Shown piece by piece: positions 22,819-33,010 of a stretch of 64,000 nucleotides of DNA. The notes beneath the pieces are model-generated. The model was not told the origin of the DNA and ran no database searches. It saw only the letters and a program-made list of their open reading frames with translations. The DNA comes from Immersiella caudata (lineage: Eukaryota > Ascomycota > Sordariomycetes > Sordariales > Lasiosphaeriaceae). Within the stretch, counting starts at the first letter, position 1. Every line of letters starts with the position of its first letter. A program made the translations under genes and the position numbers. The stretch covers positions 4,836,001-4,900,000 of the forward strand of contig JAULSU010000002.1 in assembly GCA_030512335.1 (NCBI GenBank). The letters are read 5' to 3'.

Positions 22819-22908
22819 GGGTCTGGCCGGGGATTGAACCCGGGACCTCTCGCAACACTGCTGTAGGGTGAACCCTAAGCGAGAATCATACCACTAGACC
22901 ACCAGACC
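22819..22908 (-). tRNA. tRNA-Pro (anticodon AGG) with intron
   Basis: The minus strand folds as a full cloverleaf: acceptor GGTCTGG pairs with CCAGACC, the D-arm is GGTC..GATT with the GGT of the D-loop, the anticodon stem is CTCGC/GCGAG, and the T-arm is CCGGG/CCCGG with TTCAATC. The anticodon loop TTAGGG carries AGG, decoding CCU/CCC as Pro. An approximately 18-nt intron sits after position 37, the canonical place. The discriminator base is C, as usual for eukaryotic tRNA-Pro. It lies between the laccase and GH31 genes. Confidence 0.95.
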
Positions 22909-23639
22909 AAGCCAATTTCCATTGGTTGTTAGTGTATGGTGCTCGGCTGACAGGCCCTATGTTGGTTCAGCCGCGGCAAGCCCGTCAACCTCAAATCCAC
23001 TCCGCCATCGACAACCTAGGGTATTTTCAGCGCCGACCACAACCACGATTCCACCCCCGCCCGAGAAGTCGAAAGAGGGTCGAGAGCGCCTCGATCACAA
23101 TTGATCACCCGGGTGAAGCTACTAGCCTTTTCATTATTTTCCTTCTTTCTTAGGTTCAGTTTACACAACCGAGGCAGTCATAGGGTGCACAGCGCATTCG
23201 CGGACCACAGCGCCGGGAAGCGCGAGCTGCAGCGATTGGCGGGGAGCAGCTTCTTGCGCACCCTCTCCAACATTCCGATTACCCACTTGTCAGCAAGAGG
23301 AGGCTTCTGGAGACCAGGACAGCAGGGCCGGCCGCCGAAGGATTGCTGCGCGGAGGTCATCCACAGCTACCCCTCACTGGCGCCACCTTCGCCCTATCTC
23401 CACCACTCGACGGCCGCGCCCACTAACCGGTCGAATCCCGGCGCTCATAGCTCGACCATAGCTCGGAGGAGACCTTCCCGAGTACCCGGACGCGCATAGA
23501 CGGGTGCTGTGCGAGAGGAGCATATCAAGCAGACGATGACCTGCCTCAATTGCTCACAATGGCCTCCTGGCATTCGATGTCAGCAGTCGTCTGATTGACT
23601 TCGCAGTCAACATCGACGACCAGCATAAACACTGACACA
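22909..23639. other. 5' flank of the GH31 gene
   Basis: About 730 bp without a supportable gene. Frames here lack motifs. The region closest to 23640 is C/A-rich, like a leader. Confidence 0.45.
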
Positions 23640-25940
23640 ATGAAGTTCCGCGATGGACAGTGGCTGGCTGCCGAGGGCGTGCACGCCGAGTATGCTGAGG
23701 AGGTGTACCGCATCAGCTCGACGTCCTCGGGCAAGGGCATCAGCCTGTTGTGCCCAACTAAGAAGATTCGGAGCCGTGGTGACACACTGAATCTCAGTAC
23801 CCTCACCATCGATATCGAGCCGGCGTTTGACGGTGTGCTGTCCGTCGAGACCACACACTGGCAGGGCGCTCTCCGTCGCGGACCCCACTTCGAACTGTTT
23901 CCCGATGGGAAGCCGGAGGTCGAGTCCAGTGTCGTAAAAGGCGACAAGGGCACCACGCTGTCGTCCGGCAGCCTTTCTGCGACGGTCAGCGGCAAGGAGC
24001 ACACATTTGAGATCTCGTTTCACCCCGCCGATGGCGAGAAGCGCCTCACAGCGCTACAGTACCGGTCCGTAGGCCTGGCTTACACCCCCGCCCCAACCAC
24101 TCCCATGCAGACCAGCGACATGCGTAACATCAAGCACCACATCTTCACCCAGACCACCATCGGCGTGGGCGAGTCCATCCACGGCCTCGGCGAGCGCTTC
24201 GGTGCGTTCAACAAGGTCGGCCAGACTGTCAGCCTGTGGAACGCCGACGGCGGCACCTCCTCGGACCAGGCATATAAAAACATCAGCTTCTGGATGAGCT
24301 CCCGCGGCTACGGCGTCTTCATCGACACCCCCGAGCGCGTCGATCTCGAAATCGGTAGCGAGAGATGCTGCCGCGCCCAAACCTCCGTCGAAGGCCAACG
24401 CCTCAAGTGGTATCTCATCTACGGCCCTTCCCCCCGCGAGATCCTCCAAAAGTACTCGATCCTCACCGGAACCCCTGGCAGCGTCCCCGCCTGGTCCTTC
24501 GGCCTCTGGCTCTCCACCTCCTTTACCACCTCCTACGACGAAGCCACCGTCAGCTCCTTCCTCTCGGGCATGAAAGCCCGCGACATCCCCGTCGAGGTGT
24601 TTCACTTCGACTGCTTCTGGCTCAAAGCCTTCCAATGGTGCGACTTTGAGTTCGACTCAGACATGTTCCCCGACCCCGCTGGTCAAATCGCCCGCCTCAA
24701 GGCCGAAGGCACCGTCAAAAAGATCTGCGTCTGGATCAACCCCTACCTCGGCCAAGCCTCGCCCGTCTTTGCCGAGGCCGCCGCAAAGGGCTACCTCCTC
24801 AAACGCCTCAACGGCGACATCTTCCAATGGGACCTCTGGCAAACCGGCATGGCCATCATCGACTTCACCAACCCATCCGCCTGCGCCTGGTTCACCTCGC
24901 GCCTCAACTCCCTCTTTGACATTGGCATCGACTGCATCAAAACCGACTTCGGCGAGCGCATACCCTCCATCGACGTCGCCTGGCACGACCCTACCGTCGA
25001 CCCGCGCCGCATGCACAACTACTACTCCTTCCTCTACAACGCCCTCGTCTACCGCGCCCTCCAATCCCGCTTCGGCCCTCGCTCCGCCGTCCTCTTTGCC
25101 CGCTCCGCCACCGCCGGAACCCAGCGCTTCCCCTTAACCTGGGGCGGCGACTGCGAATCCACACCCGAAGCCATGGCCGAGTCCATCCGCGGCGGCCTCT
25201 CCCTCGGTCTCTGCGGCTTCTCCTTCTGGTCCGTCGACATCGGCGGTTTCGAAGGGTCTCCCGCCCCTTGGATCTACAAACGGTGGGTAGCATGGGGTCT
25301 CTTGTGCTCGCACTCCCGGCTGCACGGCTCCAATTCCTACCGCGTCCCGTGGACGGTTGACAATGACGATGCTTCCCCCGAGGGATGCTCCGCGACCCTC
25401 GCCAAATGGACGCACCTCAAGGCAAGACTCATGCCGTACCTCTTCGCGCAAGCGCAGGAGTCTACGCGCGGTGGCCTCCCCCTTTCGCTGAGAGCCATGT
25501 GCATCGAGTTCCCCGAGGACCCCACCGCTTGGACGCTAGACCGGCAGTTCATGGTTGGCAACAGCCTGCTCGTCACGCCTATTTTCGAGGAAGATGGAAC
25601 CGTGCAGTTCTACCTTCCCAAGGGACGGTGGACGAATTTCTTCACGGGGGAGGTCAAGGCTGGACCAGGGTGGGTGGAGGAGACGCATTCGTTTGCGACG
25701 CTGCCGCTGTACGTGAGGGAGGGGACGTTGCTCGTGCTTGGGAGGGAGGGGGAGAAGAGGACGGTCTATGACTATGCGGAGGATGTGGAGGTGAGGAGTT
25801 ATTTTGCGGAGGAGTGCACGAGGGCGGTGGTGGTTGATGGGGAGGGAGAGGAGGTAGTTGTTTTGGAGGTTAAGGGGGGCGAGATTGTAGGGAGGGAGGG
25901 GTTGAAGGGGGATTGTGTGTTTACTGTTGTGAGCGCATAG
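23640..25940 (+). CDS. GH31 alpha-xylosidase (YicI/axlA type)
   Basis: A single exon of 766 aa. The start at 23640 (MKFRDGQWL) is chosen because fungal YicI-type alpha-xylosidases begin with this beta-strand motif. An N-terminal galactose-mutarotase-like domain is followed by a (beta/alpha)8 barrel. The nucleophile is the Asp in CIKTDFGE and the general acid/base is the Asp in TWGGDCES. A conserved Trp/Asp barrel segment (WDLWQTGMAIIDF) and C-terminal beta domains complete the layout. It removes alpha-1,6-linked xylose from the non-reducing end of xyloglucan oligosaccharides. With no signal peptide it is intracellular and would act after oligosaccharide uptake. The final ~60 codons are unusually G-rich (Val/Glu/Gly). 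The length matches the family. Confidence 0.94.
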   Translation: MKFRDGQWLAAEGVHAEYAEEVYRISSTSSGKGISLLCPTKKIRSRGDTLNLSTLTIDIEPAFDGVLSVETTHWQGALRRGPHFELFPDGKPEVESSVVKGDKGTTLSSGSLSATVSGKEHTFEISFHPADGEKRLTALQYRSVGLAYTPAPTTPMQTSDMRNIKHHIFTQTTIGVGESIHGLGERFGAFNKVGQTVSLWNADGGTSSDQAYKNISFWMSSRGYGVFIDTPERVDLEIGSERCCRAQTSVEGQRLKWYLIYGPSPREILQKYSILTGTPGSVPAWSFGLWLSTSFTTSYDEATVSSFLSGMKARDIPVEVFHFDCFWLKAFQWCDFEFDSDMFPDPAGQIARLKAEGTVKKICVWINPYLGQASPVFAEAAAKGYLLKRLNGDIFQWDLWQTGMAIIDFTNPSACAWFTSRLNSLFDIGIDCIKTDFGERIPSIDVAWHDPTVDPRRMHNYYSFLYNALVYRALQSRFGPRSAVLFARSATAGTQRFPLTWGGDCESTPEAMAESIRGGLSLGLCGFSFWSVDIGGFEGSPAPWIYKRWVAWGLLCSHSRLHGSNSYRVPWTVDNDDASPEGCSATLAKWTHLKARLMPYLFAQAQESTRGGLPLSLRAMCIEFPEDPTAWTLDRQFMVGNSLLVTPIFEEDGTVQFYLPKGRWTNFFTGEVKAGPGWVEETHSFATLPLYVREGTLLVLGREGEKRTVYDYAEDVEVRSYFAEECTRAVVVDGEGEEVVVLEVKGGEIVGREGLKGDCVFTVVSA

Positions 25941-26774
25941 GGGCAACCCTAGGCCCTGGTGTTGAGAGAGTCCAAACTTCCACTCAGGCAATATAGAGTA
26001 CCGGATAGTGCCGCGCAATGGCACTCTGAATCCACTATGACAGCCACGAACAGGTGGTGTGGCTTGAGAGCATCTCCTCATGTTCCACACGTTCTCCGCA
26101 CCAGCCCACCTTCAGAATTGGAGGTCTCACTGCGGGGATTGGGGTGAGAACGGTAGATAACTGCCAACCTTACGGAGTAACATGATCAGGTCTCGGCAAC
26201 CGGCCAAAATACTCCCGAGCGTGTGTGTGTGAGAAAAGGCTTGCAGGCTGACGGTTCACCTCCCGAAGACACCGGATCGTAGCTTGTTCTCAAGGCTACT
26301 GCACGTCTTACGGTCGCACCAATAACACTGCTGCTGGCGTGCATTTCGACCAGGCCAGACGCAACTTGAGTTGCGGATGTCCATGTTGCTCTCGTCGAGC
26401 GCATATAAACATTGAGAGCACTTGTGTTGGCAGATGCATCAATACGGGCAACGTGCGTATTATCGGGTCGGGTCGATATCGGACGCCGGTTACACTCGGC
26501 ATCGGCGGCTCTAGTACGACGGATGCATCCCGCTCTCGGCGCCGGCCGGTTGAGCGGAGCAATACCAGGAAGGAAGCAAGGTCGCATGGTTCGAGCTGCT
26601 ATCGAATATGCGGGTGGAACCATCCCGTTAGCTGGAAGCGGGGCCGGCGGGCCCATTCCTACCTTCTCAAAGATAAACGCAGCATGGGGCGTCCTGACTT
26701 CACCCACACATTGACGAGAACCTTGAGTCGTCGAAACTCATCTGTGAAAGAATTGACCAGATAGTTGCGCTGCA
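25941..26774. other. Intergenic between GH31 and D-amino-acid oxidase
   Basis: Both strands carry overlapping open frames of 100-173 codons around 26186-26714, but neither has a recognisable motif, and overlapping frames on both strands are expected in GC-rich DNA. No gene is supported. Confidence 0.45.
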
Positions 26775-28040
26775 ATGCCGACAATTGTGGTTCTTGGGTG
26801 AGTCACGGTGCCGGTGCGGACGTTTCGAAGCGTTTCCACTCACCGATGAACGTTTGCTAGTGCCGGCGTCAGTGGGCTTACCTGCGCGATGCAGCTGGCC
26901 AAACACGGCGGCTTTGACATCACGGTCGTCGCGAAGCATATGCCGGGCGACTATGACATCGAATACACCTCGCCGTGGGCCGGCGCCAATGTGCTTCCGT
27001 GAGTATTCTTGGCCCTCCAGTTGGGACAGAGAGTGGCCTGACACTGCGTACAGAATGTCGGTCGAAAAGGGCAGCAGATGGGAGAGGAGAACATGGCCAG
27101 TGTTGAAACAGCTGGCCAAGGAAGTTCCTGATGCCGGTATCCATCTCCAAAGTCGGTAGCCCATGCTTGTTGCGATAAACGGGTCTAACAGCATGTAGTA
27201 GCTCGTGTGTACCGCCTGGCAAAGGATGAAGCAACAGACTTCAAAGGTCCCCTGGACGACAGCTTGTTCGCAGCTGATCCTTGGTACAAGTCGCTGATGG
27301 ATGACTTCAGGGAGCTGCCGTCCAGCGAGTTTCCCCACGCTGGAGTTCGTTCGGGTTGCGAGTTCCAGTCAGCGTGCATTAACACAGCCATCTACCTGCC
27401 TTGGCTTGTGAGCCAATGCCTGAAGCGAGGGGTGGTGTTCAAGCGGGCAGTGTTGAAGCACATCTCTGAGGCTACGGGCATGAGCCATACCGGGAAGAAG
27501 GCCGACATCGTCATCAATGCCTCTGGGGTGCTGGCTTCGCGCCTCGGCGGCGTTATGGATACGTCAGTGCGGCCGGCCCGTGGGCAGATCGTGGTCGTCC
27601 GAAACGAGGCGCCAAACAACATGATGACCACCAGCGGATGTGACGACACCGATGAAGAGATTGTCTACAGTATGACGCGCGCCGCGGGCGGAGGCACCGT
27701 GCTTGGCGGAACGTATCAAATCGACAACTGGGACGCGAACCCAGATCCCAATATTGCGATCCGCATCATGAAGCGCGCGGTAGAGCTGCATCCAGAGCTG
27801 ACTGGTGGCCGGGGAATCGAGGCACTGAGCATCATCCGGCACGGCGTTGGAGTGCGGCCGTACAGAAAGGCTGGGGTGCGCATCGAGAAAGAGAAGATCG
27901 ATGGGACTTGGGTGATCCACAACTACGGCCACGCCGGATGGGGGTATCAAGGCAGCTATGGATGTGCTGAAGCGGTCGTTGATCTTGTGGGTGAGGTGAT
28001 TGCAGAGCTGAAGCCGGTCAAACGGCAGTCGAAGCTGTAA
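26775..28040 (+). CDS. D-amino-acid oxidase, peroxisomal
   Basis: Four exons: 26775-26797, 26861-26998, 27054-27151 and 27199-28040 (introns 63, 55 and 47 nt), giving 366 aa. The FAD-binding Rossmann motif GAGVSGLTCA spans the first splice. It is followed by the family motif YTSPWAGANVLP, the substrate-Arg motif GVRPYRKAGVR and the signature HNYGHAGWGYQGSYG. The protein ends in SKL, a type-1 peroxisomal targeting signal. The enzyme oxidatively deaminates neutral D-amino acids to 2-oxo acids, NH3 and H2O2, the last removed by peroxisomal catalase. The donor of intron 3 (gtcggt) is non-consensus; other donors break the frame. The gap to ALG3 downstream is only 169 bp. Confidence 0.95.
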
Positions 28041-28209
28041 ATAGTTGAGAGGTGGTAAAACAACGCGATTGAAGGGCAGAAAAGAAGCTTTGTTCACGTA
28101 ATACCCTAACCCTGGCCATCAAGGTGCATGTGGGGTATCGCTAACGGCTGATGGAGCTTCAACTGGAAACGCGTCCTCTCGAGATCACCTCGAGCTCGAC
28201 AACATCACC

Positions 28210-29629
28210 ATGCCGGACAGCAAGCCCCCAATTCACCAGCAGGCCGCAAGGTTTGCCTTTGATATCGCCAATGGACGCCATGCCCTTTCAAAACTCATAC
28301 CACCAGCTCTCTGGACGGCAGATGCGCTCCTCTGCGGATTGGTGATTTGGAGGATTCCCTGTGCGTCCAGCCGCCCCTTTTGTAGCACCGCGCGCAAGCC
28401 AAATGCTAACCTCTCCGGCTTGCGCAGATACCGAAATCGACTGGGTCGCGTACATGGAGCAAATCTCCCAATTCCTGTCCGGCGAACGCGATTACACCAA
28501 GATCCGTGGGGGTACGGGACCCCTCGTGTACCCTGCGGCGCATGTCTACACCTACACCGGGCTCTACTATCTCACCGATGAAGGAAAGGATATCTTCTTC
28601 GCCCAGCAGCTTTTTGCTTTGCTATATCTTACAACATTGACCGTTGTCATGGCGTGCTACTGGAGAGCAAAGGTACGTAAATGCTGATTGCCTGCGCCGG
28701 GCGTAAAGCTGACCATCATGTCTCAGGCACCGCCATACGTCTTCCCGCTCCTTATCCTCTCGAAGCGTCTCCATAGCATCTTCGTCCTGCGCTGCTTCAA
28801 CGACTGCTTTGCCGTATTCTTCCTGTGGTTGGCCATATTCTTCTTGCAACACCGATCCTGGCAACCCGCCGCGCTGTTCTACACATGGGGGTTGGGCATC
28901 AAGATGTCACTTCTCCTGACACTACCTGCAGTGGCCATTGTCCTGTTCCTTGGCAGTGGGCTCTCTTCGAGTATCCGGCTTGCGATTATCATGGGCTTGG
29001 CGCAGGTCCTCATCGGCGTGCCGTTTCTAGCCGATAATCCCTTGGGCTATTTGGGGAAGGCGTTTGAGTTCTCCCGCCAGTTCTTCTTCAAGTGGACTGT
29101 CAACTGGCGCTTTGTTGGGGAAGAGACCTTCCTCAGCAGGCGCTTTTCCTTGGCTCTTCTGGGCTTACACGTGGTAGTGCTAGTTGGCTTCATCGCCAAT
29201 CGATGGCTCAAGCCCGCACGCAAATCTGTCGCTGGACTTGCGGCACCATTGCTTCAGGGGAAATCACCGTTCTCGCCGCAAGAGCAACAAGCAGTCGCCC
29301 GCGACATCACGCCACAGTATATCTTGACCACTATTCTCTCAGCCAACGTCATCGGCCTCCTATTTGCGCGCTCGCTACACTACCAGTTCTACGCTTATCT
29401 GGCTTGGTCAACCCCATTCCTGCTCTGGCGCAGCGGGGCGCATCCTATTCTTCAGTACCTCCTCTGGGCCGCTCAGGAGTGGGCGTGGAATGTATACCCA
29501 AGCACATCAGTCAGCTCCGGCGTCGTGGTCGGCGTGCTGGCGATAACCGTTGCTTTCGTCTGGTTTGGTGTTCGGGAGGAATGGGAGCCTCGGACGGCGA
29601 CATCAAAGGCCGCGACGCAGAAAAGGTAG
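28210..29629 (+). CDS. ALG3: ALG3 Dol-P-Man:Man5GlcNAc2-PP-Dol alpha-1,3-mannosyltransferase
   Basis: Three exons: 28210-28360, 28428-28672 and 28727-29629 (introns 67 and 54 nt), giving 432 aa. Family hallmarks are YTEIDWVAYMEQ with the conserved acidic pair after the first membrane span, the lumenal KIRGGTGPLVYPAAHVY segment, GLGIKMSLLLTLPA in mid-protein, and about ten hydrophobic spans. It is an ER multi-pass protein that adds the first Dol-P-Man-dependent mannose on the lumenal side, converting Man5 to Man6 on the lipid-linked N-glycan precursor. It is convergent with the EIF1AD-like gene, 37 bp away. The length and topology are standard for the family. Confidence 0.96.
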
Positions 29630-29666
29630 CCAGGGTATATTGTTGGAATGAGCTCGTGACGCCCCT

Positions 29667-30127
29667 TCAACCTTCCTCCTCTGAATCACTGGGTGGCATC
29701 TTCCCAACCGTCGACTCTTCGTCATCTTCGTCGTCATAGGTGTTCTTCACGAACTTCTTGGGCCTGCAGATGTCAGTTTATGACGAGCTGGTGGACGGGA
29801 TGCTACTGACCAATACGGCTGCTTGCGCCATGCCTTCTCGTCGCGCACAACGTTCACAATTTCTCCGACGATCCTGCTATTGGCCGGCCGCTCGTCGGCA
29901 GACGCGAGATCAACTAGCACATAGCCACCTCGCTTGATCCAGATTGTGTTGCGGAAGCGCGGTTCGAGCTCGACGACGATCGTTTTCGTGTTGGGAAGCT
30001 CACACGTGTAGAGATTGTTGCCCTCGGCCTTGACGACCCGAGCAACCGACTGCGAGTCGGTGAGTTCGTCTGGCGGTGTAGCAGACTCCTCCGCCGCAGC
30101 GAGGACATTGCGCTTCGGCTTGCCCAT
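29667..30127 (-). CDS. EIF1AD-like S1/eIF1A-domain protein
   Basis: Two exons: 30127-29811 and 29763-29667 (intron 47 nt), giving 137 aa. The start at 30127 (MGKPKRNVLAAAEES) is chosen over an upstream in-frame alternative start because EIF1AD homologues begin with this basic motif. The centre is an OB-fold eIF1A/S1 domain: VVKAEGNNLYTCELP, then FRNTIWIKRGGYVLVD. The C-terminus is acidic (YDDEDDEESTV and SDSEEEG). It is related to mammalian EIF1AD and yeast homologues implicated in 40S ribosome maturation; the exact role here is inferred. It is divergent from the HAD phosphatase gene with 560 bp between starts. A 71-codon upstream ORF ends 13 nt before the ATG. Confidence 0.9.
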
Positions 30128-30687
30128 GATTGGAATCTGTCTAGTTCTGGTTTGGGGGCCCGGCAGGGAAGCTCGACGAACTTGCCCCGCGATAATTTTT
30201 GGATGGTGGGGCAAATACAGTCTTGTTGCATAGCCTCGCAATGTGCATCACAACGTCGTCCATCTCTTCCAGTCCATACAACAGCCGCAAGCTGAGGTCC
30301 ATAGTGACCCGGAGCTCTTGCTGCGGCGTATATTCCTCTTCTCTCGAATCCATCATGTGCGGCTTGTTATTTCGGCAGACACCAGCAGTGTGTTACCGGA
30401 ACTATTCTCGGATATGCATCGCTGATTGAGGGGCACCGCCCGCTTATGCATCCGGGCGATCTGCCCCCAAGAGACAACCCAGGGCGGCAGTCTTTTAACA
30501 AGACGTCGGGTCAACTTCTGTTCGCCTCCGAAACCGTCCCGCCATACCCCTTCACTTTAAGGACAGCGACTTCCACTGAACTCTTGATATTCCGTTGAGA
30601 TCCCACTCGCCCATTGAACCTCTGCAAAGAGTTCATCGCTAATCTTTCACCCCTCATCCCCTTCTCTCGCCCACCCCCACCTCCAAA

Positions 30688-31560
30688 ATGGGATCAACAC
30701 CCCCCGCGCTCCCCGCGCTCAAAACCAACCCGAAGTTCATCTTCTTCACCGACTTTGACGGAACCATCACCCAACAAGACAGCAACGACTTCATCACCGA
30801 CAACCTCGGCTTCGGCCGCGAAGAGCGCAAAAAAGGCAACGTCGACGTCCTCTTTGGGCGCCGCCACTTTCGCGATGCCTTCCAGGAGATGCTAGACAGT
30901 ATCAAGGCCCCTTTCCAGGAGTGCATAGACGTCCTGCTCAAGAACATCACTCTCGACGAGGGCTTCAAGGAGTTTTATGTCTGGGCGCGTGAGAATAATG
31001 TGCCCATTGTGATTCTGAGCGGGGGGATGGAGCCGATTATTAGGGCGTTGCTGGAGAATTATCTGGGTAAGGAGGAGGCGGAGACGCTGCAGATTGTGAG
31101 CAACAATGTCGCGGCCAGGCCGGGGAAGAGTATCAATGAGGCAGGGGGGTGGACGATCATTTATCATGATGATAGGTATGGTGTCTGGTTTCACCATGAG
31201 AAAGGGGTTGTGCTAATGTGGGTTTAGCGGGTTTGGCCATGATAAGTCGCTCGAGATTCGGCCTTATGCTGCCCTCCCTGAGGGGGAGAGGCCGGTGCTG
31301 TTTTATGCCGGCGATGGTGTGTCCGATCTCTCGGCCGCCAAGGAGACGGACCTGCTCTTCGCGAAGGCAGGGCGCGGTATGTTGGACTGTCCTGGTGGCT
31401 TGCCATTCTCTGCTGACCACCCAAAGATCTCGTCTCATACTGCGAGAGAGAAAACGTGCCGTTCAAGACGTTTGACAGCTTCGTGGACATTCTCGCCACG
31501 GTCAAGGCCATCGCGGCCGGCAAGCTCAGCGTCACCGCTGCTGCCACGGGCCGAAGCTGA
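30688..31560 (+). CDS. HAD-superfamily phosphatase (PSP-like)
   Basis: Three exons: 30688-31175, 31228-31376 and 31427-31560 (introns 52 and 50 nt), giving 256 aa. HAD motif I is FFTDFDGTITQQD near residue 25, whose first Asp is the phospho-acceptor. Motif II is the Ser in VILSGGMEP, and motif III/IV is GDGVSDLSAA. This matches the fungal phosphoserine-phosphatase-like / diketo-methylthio-phosphopentane-phosphatase-like branch. The physiological substrate is unknown. No targeting signal is seen, so it is probably cytosolic. The 5' leader is CT/CA-rich. It is convergent with the MFS transporter gene, 166 bp apart. Confidence 0.92.
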
Positions 31561-31726
31561 GAGCCGGCCATGCCTGGTTGGAATCCATAATTCCCTTGGG
31601 GTATCATTATAGAAATAGACTCATAGATCGTGTCGTCGTTCGCTATACATACTCGTCAGGACCCCCAGTCGCAGAGCCGCCGACGTCAACCAAATATCCC
31701 ACGCAAATGTTCCGAAACCACACTCA

Positions 31727-33010
31727 TCATTCCACCCTCTTAGTCTTCCTTGGCAGGCCGTACCAGCAACTCGCCATCACACCAAAAAGCCCGATCGAAA
31801 TCGGATGCAACATGGCCGGCCCCACCAGGCCTGTTGTGAACGGCGCTGCGGCCCCTCCCGCGCTGCCAAACGCCGAAATGACGCCGATCCCACCGATGCG
31901 CTCATGCTTTCTCATGCGGCTCACGAACACTGCCGCGGCACAAGGGTACACTGGCCCGAGAAGCAGGCTGACAACCGCGACTGATGTGACGTTACCAACG
32001 ACATGCGGTCCCAGCCATGTGAACAGCTGGAAGGCCGCAGCCGCAACCACCGCACCGTACACAACCTGCCTCTCATCGATATGCTGAGCGACGCAGAGCA
32101 GAAACCGGCTAGCGGTTATGCCCGTCCAGAAAAATGCTCCACTGTTGAAGGGTGGCGAAGCAACGGCGGCGGATGAGAATCCCCAGCCGGATATGCTAAC
32201 CTCCACAACGCGGTAAGCGAGGACGAACGGCGCTCCCATCATTACGACCCCGGTCGACACCGAGCTGAGCATGCCGTGTAGATCTACATGAGCTGGCCTA
32301 GGGTCGTCAGTCCCATCCCCTGCCTTCTCCGCCTTCTCCTCGTCTTCCTCGTAGTTCCAGAAGGCATAGGCGGCAAATGCACCCGAGACTAACACCAGCC
32401 CTAACGTCAGAACATAGTATTGCGACCAACTGGCGCGAGCAGTAAGCGACACAACCAGAGGGTTGATGGTGGCGCCGATGCCATAGGCGCCGTGCATTGC
32501 GCCGAGTGCCCATATCCCGAGGGAACCGCAGAAGACATTGCCCAAAGCAAGGCTAAAAGATGCGCCGAAGCCTATTGGGAAGAACGCGAGGACGAAGGCT
32601 AGCAGAGGCGGTGCGCAGGCCAGTGTTGCGTGCCCGACAGCAACGAGGAGTTGGCAAAGTAGGTACGTCCTGGCGCGGCCGAGGCAGCGCGTCACGTCGT
32701 CGATCAAGACCGCCGCGATGATGAAGCCGATCGCATTGGCGAAGAAGAGGAGGGAGGTGAGACCATTGCTGGAGTTGTAATGCCTGCGAATCCTCGGTAA
32801 GCGAACGGTCACGCGGTAAGTTGGTGGTAGTAACTACTTCTCTATGTATGGTCGAAGGGCGGTCGGTGCTGTGTCGCTCAGCGCGTTACTGAAGCTCAAG
32901 AGGCAAACAGCGAACAGTTGAAGACGATCTGCTGCTGCATCTTGGGAGCGCCCTGTGGCTATGATGGCGTTCTTTTCGCTTCCATCCTTGGGCTTCACTC
33001 GTCGGTCCAT
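31727..33010 (-). CDS. MFS transporter (FHS/BSC6-like)
   Basis: Two exons: 33010-32838 and 32783-31727 (intron 54 nt), giving 409 aa. The ATG at 33010 (MDRRVKPKDG) is used because the longer open frame starts at a TTG codon. The first exon ends in the TM1 loop segment ALSDTAPTALRPYIE, joined to KHYNSSNGLTSLLFFANAIGF, the normal start of fungal FHS-type MFS proteins. About 11-12 hydrophobic helices follow, with a central acidic cytoplasmic loop (NYEEDEEKAEKAGDG) and the loop motif LGRARTYL. It is a plasma- or vacuolar-membrane sugar or small-molecule transporter; the substrate is unknown. The length is typical. Confidence 0.88.

Noticed and set aside
24054..25293. Long minus-strand and +2-frame open frames inside the GH31 gene
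   Set aside because: They are antisense or frame shadows of a strongly coding gene with clear catalytic motifs in the plus frame.
26186..26714. Overlapping long open frames on both strands (173 aa minus, 100 aa plus)
   Set aside because: No motif on either strand, no splice-linked continuation, and double-strand open frames are common in GC-rich DNA.
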